Positions 54,621 through 64,000 of a stretch of 64,000 nucleotides of DNA are shown here, in pieces. Location of the stretch: NCBI GenBank assembly GCA_944989445.1, contig CALYLW010000136.1:1059001-1123000 (forward strand). The letters run 5' to 3'. The translations under genes and the position numbers were made by a program. The notes under the pieces were generated by a model, which was not told the origin of the DNA, ran no database searches, and saw only the letters and a program-made list of their open reading frames with translations. The stretch's first letter is position 1; every line of letters starts with the position of its first letter. This DNA is from Ampullaceana balthica (lineage: Eukaryota; Mollusca; Gastropoda; Lymnaeidae).

Positions 54621-55412
54621 ATTACTTGATTTTTTTAATGACGCTTTAGGAGAATAAGCCGTTTAAGTACACATACATCTCCCAACAGTAGATTACTTAC
54701 TTTAAAATCATTCCCGTGTTATCTGTCTCATCTCCAACTGAAACGGACTCTATATTTTAGTACACGAGAACTAGAACGTTGTTACGCATTCTTTAACATT
54801 TCAATACACCAATGGAAAGATCTAATTGCAGCAACATGCAGGCATTAATCTGTCTTCAGTATACAAAATAGTGAATATTCCATGGAGACATTTTGAGGTC
54901 AGAGGCTAAACACATGAACAGACGCAGTCATAATGAAATATTTTTCTTTTCAATTTGTTGTTGTTGACATATTAGAAAAAATTACTATCTGGAAACATTT
55001 ACTTAATATGAAGTCAATAATTTTCAAAATTATTTGCAAACGTAGAGAGCGAAAAATGCTTTGCAGAGCAAAGGTTACTCACAGAGAAACTAATGTAATA
55101 CTTAAAGAATGCGTTGTCATTTGCTAAGATTTTATATGGAGAACTTTCCATTACATTCAAACCTTCTAGTCAAAGAACGAGAAAGCAAATTTTACGCGAT
55201 CAAGACGAATATGTAGCCATGTTATGTAGAAAAACAGTTGAGAAGAAAGTTCTATTCTTCATAAAATGACTTTACTGTAAAAATTCATCTCAGGTTTTTG
55301 TAATTACAGAATTCAGAAAAAGGAAATGATTTTTCTTACACCAGATAATCTACTGGACTTCAAAAAATTTCATTTCAATTCGAGCTTTCCAAGTCTCATT
55401 ATCTCACATGAC
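54621..55412. other. Intergenic, nothing recognised
   Basis: AT-rich. One 64-codon frame at 54933-55127 has no recognisable similarity or splice support. Confidence 0.4.
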
Positions 55413-55769
55413 CAGGGTCGGATTTAGACTTGATGAGACCCTAAACTATTTGAAACATGGGGCCCTTTATAAATCCAGATATTATATGTCAGTGCCAAAT
55501 ATGTTTTTTTTCGGATACCTGGAGTGTTAAACTGAAATCTAGTTAAGAAGTGTATAGATATTAAAATAATATTTAACTTTAAAAAATGTTTATTTATAAC
55601 AAATTTAAAAATGCAAATTATGACATAAATAGACAAAATTTCGTTTAAAACGCACAATTTGCGAAGGCTTATTATCTAATCTCTTGAAAAAATGTTATAA
55701 GGATTTATAAATCATTTTAAACTAAAATATTTACTTTCATGCCTTGGACAAAGTTTGTCACTTTCTATG

Positions 55770-56450
55770 CACAAAAGACTGAGGGAACATAATTTAATTG
55801 AGGCATTTTTGTTCTAAATTCATTTTGTATCCTGTTCGGCTTAGGAAACGATCCTTCACCAGAGCAATTTGCAAACATATTAAGAAAAAATCTCAAAATT
55901 GCTTTTACAAATGCATCTTTGAAGAATGACAACAGTACTGCGCATCTATATGTAGATAATGAAAACAAATGATTTATTTCTTGAACAATTTCAATTTTTT
56001 TTTGACTGCATCTAAACAACAATCAACTGCTGCTCTACGAACAAGATTAAAGGCATTACAAGCATATGAAATATACATCGCATACTTGTTAATCTTCAGT
56101 ATTATTTCGTACATGCCTCTGTATCTGCCAGACATTTTGGCAGCATTTTCATATGACTGGACACGACACTTACCAAAATCTATGTTTCATTAATTTGTAC
56201 GGTAGTTGTGCATCATCTTAGCCATACTTTTCCTGTGTGGCTACCCATCTCTAGGACATTTAGAAAACGTAAATAGGTAGCCCATTATCTGTTGAATTAT
56301 ACCTCACAATAACAGTGAGCTGATCAATAGGATCGGTCTGGCGTGGAATCTACAGAAAAACTGAAGTACTCAGCAGTTCTTAAATCATCGAAGATTGTGT
56401 TTCTTACTTTATGTGCCATAATTTGGATACATTTATCACATATTGTAATA
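55770..56450 (-). pseudogene. hAT transposase remnant (ZMYM-like type), minus strand
   Basis: On the minus strand: VQSYENAAKMSGRYRGMYEI, YACNAFNLVRRAAVDCC, QEINHLFSLSTYRCAVLL. These match the RNase-H-like core of ZMYM/TTF-type hAT transposases (family pattern Q-S-Y-D-N-A-A-N-M-S-G and C-x2-H-S-L-N-L). The His of the CxxH motif is lost and several stops interrupt it. Non-functional. Confidence 0.7.
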
Positions 56451-56761
56451 GAAAGATAAGACGGGACACCTGATACTTTATTCTCTTATTTTTTATATGG
56501 CTTGCTAGATAAAGATCAAATTTTGCTATAATCTCGAGTAATCCAACTAAATTGCCATTGTTACTCCTAAAATGTTCCTATCTTCTCTGAAAGGTAAACC
56601 ACGCTCTGCCATAGTAATTATGACTATCACAACGTGTTCAAGAACATTTTTCCAGCACTGCCGTTTATCATTTATCTGTTCTGATAGGCCTATTTATCAG
56701 TACATTTTTGAGCCACGTTTGCTTAAAAGATATGTTAACGAAGCTGTTCTATCGTCTACAG

Positions 56762-57194
56762 CAGGGGTCGGGAAACGTTTTGTCTGAGAGAGCCATAAGC
56801 ACACACACATTTTGAAAAAGTTATTCTGTGAGAGCCATACATTATGTTTAAAACTAAAAATTCGAGTAAAAATTTGCATTTTGTGTCATTTCAACACTAA
56901 AAATACAATAGTAATGTCTTTTTAAGAACGTTTCTTATGCTTTTGCTAATCAATAAGGAGTATTCTTACCATTAATGCGAGTTATGGTGCTGCATGGCTT
57001 TGGTGATGGCTTTGTCTGGTTGATACGTGGTGAGGTTAAGCTTCATGTAGGCGTGGAGACTTGGATATGCAATTAATATGAAATCAATGGAGTCTGAAGA
57101 AACATTTGTTTACAATCGAACATTTGTCTGCGAGCCAGATTCAGCCATCAATAGAGCCACATCTTGCTCGCGAGCCATGGTTTCCAGACCCCTG
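56762..57194. mobile_element. hAT-type MITE (CAGGGGTC ends)
   Basis: The left end CAGGGGTCGGGAAACG and the right end, inverted as CAGGGGTCTGGAAACC, are flanked by GTCTACAG and GTCTACAA (7 of 8). AGAGCCATA/GAGCCAT motifs recur inside. There is no coding capacity. Confidence 0.85.
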
Positions 57195-57235
57195 GTCTAC
57201 AAAGTTTTCATGATATTGAAGTAAATAGGTGTTGA

Positions 57236-59669
57236 CAGAGGCGTCACTAGGGCTGGTGTCACCCGGGGCGGTAGCTCATGGTGTCAGCCTTCACGACTGA
57301 AGGGGCCATCCATAAATGACGTCACGCGAGGTTGCCGATCTTTACCCCACCCTCCTCCAGCGTCATACTTTGTCACAAAAACTTAGACCCCACCCCTTTT
57401 TTACTATATGACGTCACAAAGCTTTGACAACCCCCCCAAAGTTTCGCGTTTTTGATGTGACGTCACATTTCTTAAACACCCCCCTCCTCGTACTACATCG
57501 TCACAGATGTGTGACCCCCCTATGGCGGATTAAAAGCGGGGTGCTAAACGGGCTAAAGCCCCAATAATTTAAGGGCCCCCAAACGTATTATGAATTATAG
57601 TGTATAATAAAGATGCAGGCCATTATTTTTGTACGAATCCCTGAAAATGCCTTGGACAGTAATACGGCAATGCTGCAAATATGAGTAGGAAGTATAATGG
57701 AAACCAGGCTATTCTTCGTTAGAAGTGCATTGTTGCTCATTATGTGTCGTGTACAGCTCATTCCTTTAATTTGGTTGGGAAAAGAGCAGCAGGTGGTCCT
57801 GCTGCAGTCAGATTTTTTTGTCCTCTTCAAAATCTTTATACCCGGCTTGTTGCATCTACTCATCGTTGACAGGCACTTCAAAAACATATGAAATTGATAC
57901 ATGCTAACAAAGCCTTGTCTGACACAAGATAGTCAGCCTGACATGACGCTGTAAGGACTATTAATAACTCATACAATGAGAATATCGCAGCACTGTAAGA
58001 ATTAGCAACAAATGAAAATCAGCCACGTCGACTTGAAGAAGAAGGATTTCTAAAGGAAATTGAACAACTGGAAGTCGCTATTTTACTTGAAATTTGGGAA
58101 ACAATTTTAGAAAGGAAGTCTCTCATTAAGTTTGTTTAAAGATAGCATTCTTAATTTTATTCCTATGAAGACAAAGGAAAGGAAAAGTCCGTGGTAAAAA
58201 CAGTGTAAACAATCTTCAATACTATCAAACAAAAAAAGAAAGCGTCAGTTTGATAAAGGGACATCAACAAAACAGTATTCTCCTCGAGACAAAAATTCAA
58301 GGTTGAGGTATTTCTGGTAATCATTGACAAACTTTCTTAAGCCCTACAACATTGGTTAGGTGCATATAAATACATCCATGAGAAATTTGGATTTCTTACA
58401 AACCTAAATGACCTCAGCAATTTCGCCACCCGATGGGCAGCAGCCAAGTTAATGGAAGAACATTCAAGTTCAAATGATTTCGAAGACTGCTTACCTTCAG
58501 AATAAGTCCAATTTTCAGAACTCTTAAAAGAGTTATTGTCCAGCCCCAGGCTCAGTGTAAGGAAAAGGAAGTAGCACAAAGCGAAACTAAAAAAACGTGC
58601 ACAGAGCTAAAAATTTTGCTGCTTTTGAATGAGCTATATTTCACACAGTCCTTTACAAATGTACACATCGCACTTCGCATCTATCTTTCAATGACATCAA
58701 ACTGCAGCTGAGAGCTATCCTTTTCAAAGTTGAAAAGAATATATAATGAGAATTTGCATGGGACAAAAAAGACTGAATATGCTCTCTCTAATGAGCATTG
58801 AAAAGGAACTTGGAAGCTTACTCAGCTTTATTGACTTGATTGAAAACTTCGCCATTTGAAAAATTCGCAAACGAAAGTTGTAGTTTGAAATGATAATCAT
58901 ACATATTTTTCAATATTTTTTGTTATTTCAAATAGAGAAAACAATTCATTACCTCATGAAAAAAAATATTTGCAAAATATTTAAAAATACGGAATAACAC
59001 GTAATATTATTCTTTATGGGGGCGTATTCGTAACCACGAAACAGCGTAAGTCGGGATGGGACCGTCGTAACCGGAGGACTACCTGTATATAAACATGCAT
59101 ATCTATGCTTTCACACCTTTTAAATAAATATATATAAACAAATTTTAACTCAAAGACATAGAAATCATAATTTTCCTCAAGAAAAACATCAACAAAGAAA
59201 ACCCATCTTTAGATTTTTTTTTGGGGGGGGGGATAAAAATCGTATTCCCCCTACCCCACTGTGGTGGAGGGAGTCGTGAGGTGGGATTCGTCCATGCTGT
59301 CGGTGTGTCCAAGCCCAAATGGCTTTATATCTTTTAAAACATAAGACACTGCCTCTTTCATTCCAGGGTTTTTGTAAAGATCTCTCTGCTGCGACTGTTT
59401 CTTTTCTTTTTTTCCTAATTTGTTTTAATGTTGTTTGTGTGTTGGGACTGTTTTTATTATTGCAAGTTAACTGATATTTTTTTAATAAGTGTTTTCACGT
59501 TTAACGTATTTCATTGTATTTCTTAATTTTTTTCTAGATTAAAAAATTTGTCATCTTTTTTTCTGACATAAAATCGTACACCGTAAAATTTTAGGCTCGG
59601 GTGTCACCCCTAATGGGTGTCACCCGGGGCGGCCCGCCCCTCCCCCGCACCCCCCTAGTGACGCCACTG
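57236..59669 (+). mobile_element. Nested hAT element with a perfect target duplication
   Basis: Starts CAGAGGCGTCACTAGGG and ends CCCCTAGTGACGCCACTG. GGTGTTGA is identical on both sides (57228-57235 and 59670-59677). These ends are those of the MITEs at 3780, 21695, 23271 and 24977, so it may represent a longer relative. The interior includes transposase remnants and a pogo-like repeat block at about 59210-59370. Confidence 0.88.
57590..58880 (+). pseudogene. hAT transposase remnant inside the nested element
   Basis: Plus-strand pieces in order: YGNAANMSRKYNGNQAI and SCTAHSFNLVG (about 57660-57780), INNSYNENIAAL and RRLEEEGFLKEIEQLEVAI (about 57960-58080), MGQKRLNMLSLMSIEKELGS and LSFIDLIENFAI (about 58756-58860). 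The CxxH motif is intact in the fragment. Many stops and shifts are present. Same broad type (ZMYM-like hAT) as the remnants at 55770 and 60840. Confidence 0.75.
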
Positions 59670-59799
59670 GGTGTTGAGCTAATCACAAAATTTTTAGGTG
59701 TTTATGAATATTGCTTACAAAAACAATTTTTTGAGTGTCCCCTAGAGTGTGGGGGCCCTAAGCTATAGCTTGTGTAGCTTATATGTAATTCCAGCACTT

Positions 59800-60591
59800 C
59801 ACATTACATTGTCAAGCAAGGACTATTTTACCTCACGGCTAATAATTAACCTTAAAAACACTTTTTAAAAACGAGTCTTATATAAAAAATGCACTAATTT
59901 TCTACTTTTTAGTCTACGCATTTTACAGTAAGTACAAAGCGAGCTCACCTTTTGACTATAAATCCCTTATATATGAGACATAACTAAAAGTAGTGATTAT
60001 GTTCAAACGCGACAATTACAGACTGAAACAGAATTATCTCCCCTGGGCGCAGGGACGGTAGGGGGTGTGAACAGTGACGGTCGGCGTCAACGCGTGAACT
60101 TGGCACGTGAAAAAATTATAAACAAATAGTTGGACGGACGGTTCCGATTAAACTTACAAAGCAAGCTAATATAAGACTAGTAAAAAATGATTTAATAAAT
60201 TCAAGCTCACTTGATTTATTTAAGTATATTTAGATATTTAGGCTCGAACTTACCCTGACTAATATAATTTCATTAATTTGAACATTATTTACAACTGTCA
60301 TAAGTAATGCCAGCTGCGAGAGAAGTTTCTCTAAATATAAGTCAATGAAAAATTAAGTACTATCAATAATCGACTAATCTAAAGCTATTTCAGCTGTTGA
60401 GCATAGTATGGCTGACAACATTGACGCATCATAGATTGTACCATGAGGAAAAGCAGAAAACTTCAATTTTATTATTCAAGAAATGAAAACTAATCTATCT
60501 ATTAACATTAAAAATGTATTGTGGCCTTTTTATTTTTTTCTAATACAAATTATCTTTTTCTCTTTAGCATCAACCTATATTTACCGGGGGG
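59800..60591. other. Unassigned, with a GATCGATC-family related patch
   Basis: 59930-60010 is the reverse complement of the TTAGTTATGTCTCATATATA block of 775-1125. The remainder is AT-rich without features. Confidence 0.4.
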
Positions 60592-60839
60592 CAGTGGCGT
60601 AGCTAGGGTCATGTGCGCCCGGGGACATGACACAAAATCTGCGCCCCTTGTCGGACCGAAAGATTCGGGGGGCTCACTGAGCCCACAAGAAAAATTTGAA
60701 ATTTTACGGTTTATATTTATATAGTTCATTTTCGAAGATTCTGGTATTTTAATGAAATAGAATACAGACTAATAATTATTCTTTATACGATTGTAAACAA
60801 TTTATTTGAAAAAAAAACAACTCTACTAATTATTCAATT

Positions 60840-61454
60840 AGACATAGTCTACAAAAAATGATTCTCCTTGATTTGAATGTCGCAAACTCGTCAATTACGT
60901 TGTCAAAATTAATATTCTCAAGTGTTTCTCTTTCGATGCTAAGGAGTGCAGGATCACTCAGAAGATCTTGTCTGATTAAAAAAGCACGTAAATAAGACAA
61001 AATAAGCTTCAGTTTGCTAAAGGACCGCTCACAGCTTTCAGATAAAACAGCAATTGTTAGAAGTATTTGAAGTTAAATGCGCAGATTCAGAAATACGTCA
61101 TCTTCATACGAAACAATAAAACCAAGAAGATCCAAAGGAGTTTCTGATAGAACTTCAGTCCGGGTACTGAGCAGCATTTTCAGTCTTTGATTTGTGTGCA
61201 CAATTCGTGACCATTGACGTCAGTGTCGTATAAATTAGAAAAATATCAGCAATTTTAACGAAGTGTATCGACTTTTGTCTCAGCAAGAAGAGTTTGACGT
61301 CTAGTAAAAATCCAAATTTGTTGTTTAGATTTTTTAGACGTAAAAACCGTATTGATATCTCCTGTTGGAGTCTATCAATTACGCTGTTCATATCACGTGC
61401 AATTTCTTCTTCTGCAGAAAGTCCTGCATCTCTTGTTAATTCTCCAGGCATCAT
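60840..61454 (-). pseudogene. hAT transposase, C-terminal fragment with dimerisation motif
   Basis: 61454-61155 carries SAEEEIARDMNSVIDRLQQE. After a break, 61045-60840 carries SESCERSFSKLKLILSYLRA and DLLSDPALLSIERE, the conserved hAT C-terminal dimerisation region. Interrupted by stops; not functional. Confidence 0.85.
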
Positions 61455-61957
61455 CCGATGTCGTCTAATCCTTCTATCAACCTCGATTCCCCAAGTTGTG
61501 AATCTTCTTTTCCATTATCTACCGCAACCTGGCTCAAATTATCACGAATATTGACAATTTCTTGCTCAAGCGATTCAAGATCAGATGTTGCTTCCTTGAA
61601 ATTCACAGTAGGATTCTGCAACCGTTTCTGGACTCGATCAATTTTCCCAAGTATGATGTTCCAGAAATTTAATAAAACTAGGAATTTATAGTTTAATATA
61701 CCTGCCAGCAAAGTTTCTCCATCACTTCTGGTGTCAGGCGTCATATTTGTATGTTCTGATAATTTTTCCAACAGCCCTACCAGTTTATCTAGTCCTTCAT
61801 AAACTGCTTTAACAGCTTCTGATCGTGCACTCCAACGTGTTTCAGACTTCCTCTTCATTGTGATTGGCACAACTCTTTTTAATTCTTCCCAACGAGTTGT
61901 TGAACGAGAGAATACAAACATGTATACTTTCAACAGTTCCAAAAAACGTGATAACAA
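61451..61957 (-). pseudogene. hAT transposase, middle fragment
   Basis: Carries FSRSTTRWEEL, ETRWSARSEAVKAVYEGLDK and a long helical insertion segment (FWNIILGKIDRVQKRLQNP), characteristic of the same transposase group. It ends at a stop beside 61451. Confidence 0.8.
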
Positions 61958-62255
61958 CTGGATACTGTTTAGCTGAGTGTACTTCAGCTAGGTTTAAGCT
62001 GTGGTTGTCACAGTTGATGAACAATGCTCTGTGATTTCTGGCACATGTTCGGTCTTGAAGGCCGGATCTATGCCCAGTCATTACAGCAGCATTGTCATAA
62101 CATTGTGACCGATTGTCGGCTAGAGGTATGTTCTTAGATTCCAGTTTCTCTACGATAACTCTTTCAAGGCTTGCTGCGTCTTTGGAATGTATCTGGATAA
62201 AATCTAAAAATGATTTTTTGAAGGTTTCTTTTTTAGTTTGAAAATCTACATCCAC
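61842..62255 (-). pseudogene. hAT transposase, N-terminal core fragment
   Basis: A ZMYM-like hAT transposase segment with SQCYDNAAVMTGH and the CxxH motif in NCDNHSLNLAEVHSAK, followed by VITFFGTVESI. After this the reading frame shifts and the family sequence continues in the frame of 61957-61451. Confidence 0.8.
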
Positions 62256-63112
62256 AAATCTGATGACTTGAGAAAGATGTTCAAGGTGTCTTAGATCGAG
62301 TGTTGAGTCAATTTAGATACCGTATTACTTGTCTTTTCTGATTTCACTCAACAGCTGATTCCTTACAGTCGATGAAAGTAGGTGGATAAATTCATTTTGG
62401 ATTTCTGGTGATAAATAAGATACTGAACCTGGATTTTCTCGGGCATGTTTTTTTTTCTAACAGTGGATCATACTGATCATGTTTGATCACAGAGAGACAG
62501 GAAAGAGAGGCGGTGTCTGATGTTTCATATAAAAGGAATCCAACTTGCTTTGACATACCGACACACGCACGTGAGAGGAGAGACCTTCCCTCCCTCCCTC
62601 CCCACTTTACTCCCTCCACAGTGGAATTAGGGAAGTAATATTTTCTTTTTAAAAAGAGTCATAGCATGCAGCAAAGGGACGCGAATTAACCATTCTGTAA
62701 GCCTTAAGCCACTCCTTTTTCTTGTCTTTGTGATTTTGGTTGGTTTTAGTGTCGTCTCTGTCAGTTCTATTAATAGAATCGCCTTTGTCTCTTACTGCTC
62801 CCTTACTCTAACTCCCAGCAACTCACCGTTTTTTTAAATCGCCATTAGCAATCCTTCATTGTGGATGTATCATTTATTTATGAGTAGAATGGTGCCCCTT
62901 AACGCTAAATGGGGGCGCCAAAATCATGCTTGCCAACTGATTTGTAATGAAAATATTTTCGGAGCTCCAAAATTCAATCTTAAAAACGTATTTGGGATAC
63001 ATTAGTTTACATCAAAATAAAATTAAATAATGAGTTTTAATACTCATTTTGGCGCCCTCTAACGTGGCGCCCGGGGAAATATGTCCCCCCTGCCCCCCTC
63101 GCTACGCCTCTG

Positions 63113-64000
63113 CCGGGGGTGGGGATTGGGGGGCAAACCTGTGTTCTGCCCCTGGCGGCAAATACCCACTCCCGCTCGCCGCTGAGATAAAAATAAGATA
63201 ATTCTAAGGAGTCATTGTCCGCTGCTCATCGATTTTTTCCTCAAAATGGCCAGCTAAATTCTAAACAAACAAACGTACAAGTGTATTTACTTAAATATTT
63301 ATTTATTTTTATTAAGACTAAGAGAAAACCCGTTAAAAATATTCTATTCTCGTAAGTGCTTCAATTTAGGGAATCTAGAAAATTCCCAGTGAATATTTTC
63401 ATAGTTTCATAGTGTAACGCTGGGCAATCCCGTTTAAATGTTGACAGATTAAGCCTCCCAGTAAGGTTGTGATTGGTTGATTCTACACATATATAACATG
63501 GGAAGTGATACGCCTGTTAGCACATTTTTCAACTAAGACTTAAAAGATTGTCACTGCCCTGAATTTAAATCACCCCTACTCAACGACTAATTCTCCTAAT
63601 GCGTAAGTGTTACTTCTGTCTGCATTACATTTTAGATTAAATATGTGTTAATAGTTAATATTATGCTATTTCCCAAAAGAATGTGACGCGGATACTTTTA
63701 ATATGATTTTTACTTGATATTCTTTCTTGAAAATGAGTTACAATAAGCAAGTATAACTAAAGAAAGCTTTTTGTTTTCATTTAATTTAAAAAATGTCATC
63801 ATCCAATTGGAAGAAAAAAAAAGAAAAGGCGGTGTGTGTGTGTGTGTGGTAATTGGCGTTCTCAACTGTGTGATTGTATTGCTACATAGTAGTGCGTTGC
63901 AGGTTGAAACATGCGGAACGAAAATTTGCATGTGTTTTATTTATGCGTTTGAAAAATTATGAAAATGAATGAAGATATGTATGGAGAAAGTTTAGGCCTA
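63113..64000. other. Intergenic, nothing recognised
   Basis: AT-rich, with a (TG)n run at 63831-63848 and no supported gene. Confidence 0.4.

Larger units (their letters stand above)
55413..59799. mobile_element. Outer hAT element carrying two nested insertions
   Basis: Starts CAGGGTCGGATTTAGAC and ends GTAATTCCAGCACTT, a weak inverted repeat, with GGGGCCC(T/A)-type subterminal blocks at both ends. The flanks CACATGAC (55405-55412) and CACATTAC (59800-59807) match at 7 of 8. It is host to a MITE at 56762 and another hAT at 57236. Confidence 0.6.
60592..63112 (-). mobile_element. hAT element with degraded transposase
   Basis: Terminal inverted repeats CAGTGGCGTAGCTAGG and (inverted right end) CAGAGGCGTAGCGAGG. 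The flanks CCGGGGGG and CCGGGGGT match at 7 of 8. Subterminal GGCGCCCG blocks occur at both ends. A pogo-like repeat block (62480-62680) is inserted within. The terminal family is the same as that of the element in intron 2 at 31049. Confidence 0.85.

Overview
The window is AT-rich animal nuclear DNA: large introns with GT-AG splice sites, abundant minisatellites, and decayed hAT, Helitron, pogo-like and non-LTR transposons. The repeat content and the style of the single secreted-peptide gene suggest a mollusc, perhaps a heterobranch gastropod, but no sequence here fixes the species. There are no operons. By sequence, transposons and tandem repeats dominate. A 150-base run of N (53763-53912) marks an assembly gap. 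Layout: 1-9490 holds a fold-back repeat, 24-bp and 18-bp minisatellites, a hAT-type MITE, one candidate exon on the minus strand (4885-5125) and a decayed LINE (about 5950-7075). 9495-15690 is a complete but disabled Helitron on the minus strand, with an OTU-like domain, C2H2 zinc fingers, a HUH Rep and a PIF1-like helicase. A 668-bp non-autonomous Helitron (15691-16358) is joined directly to its 5' end. 16690-29090 holds minisatellites, two 5'-truncated LINEs, several MITEs and one candidate 3' exon (18191-18259, minus). 29092-42225 is the one convincing host gene. 42250-47740 is dispersed repeats. 47742-53762 is a second, nearly identical Helitron in the opposite orientation, running into the gap. 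55413-59799 and 60592-63112 are hAT elements, the first with two others nested inside it. The host gene is the main result. I assembled it by hand from eight exons. A TATA box at 29092 precedes a start codon at 29183, every intron is GT-AG, and an AATAAA signal lies about 100 bp after the stop at 42118. It encodes a 194-residue secreted precursor: an 18-residue signal peptide, a KKR site, a mainly acidic and helical region built from phase-1 exon modules that look duplicated, a KSKR site, and a basic 20-residue C-terminus with two cysteines eight residues apart that ends in Gly-Arg-Arg, a standard amidation signal. This looks like a prepropeptide for a cyclic, amidated, cationic peptide (hormone-like or antimicrobial-like). 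I do not recognise the family. Its introns have taken in a hAT element with a perfect 8-bp target duplication and at least five minisatellite arrays. The two Helitrons lie in inverted orientation on either side of the gene.
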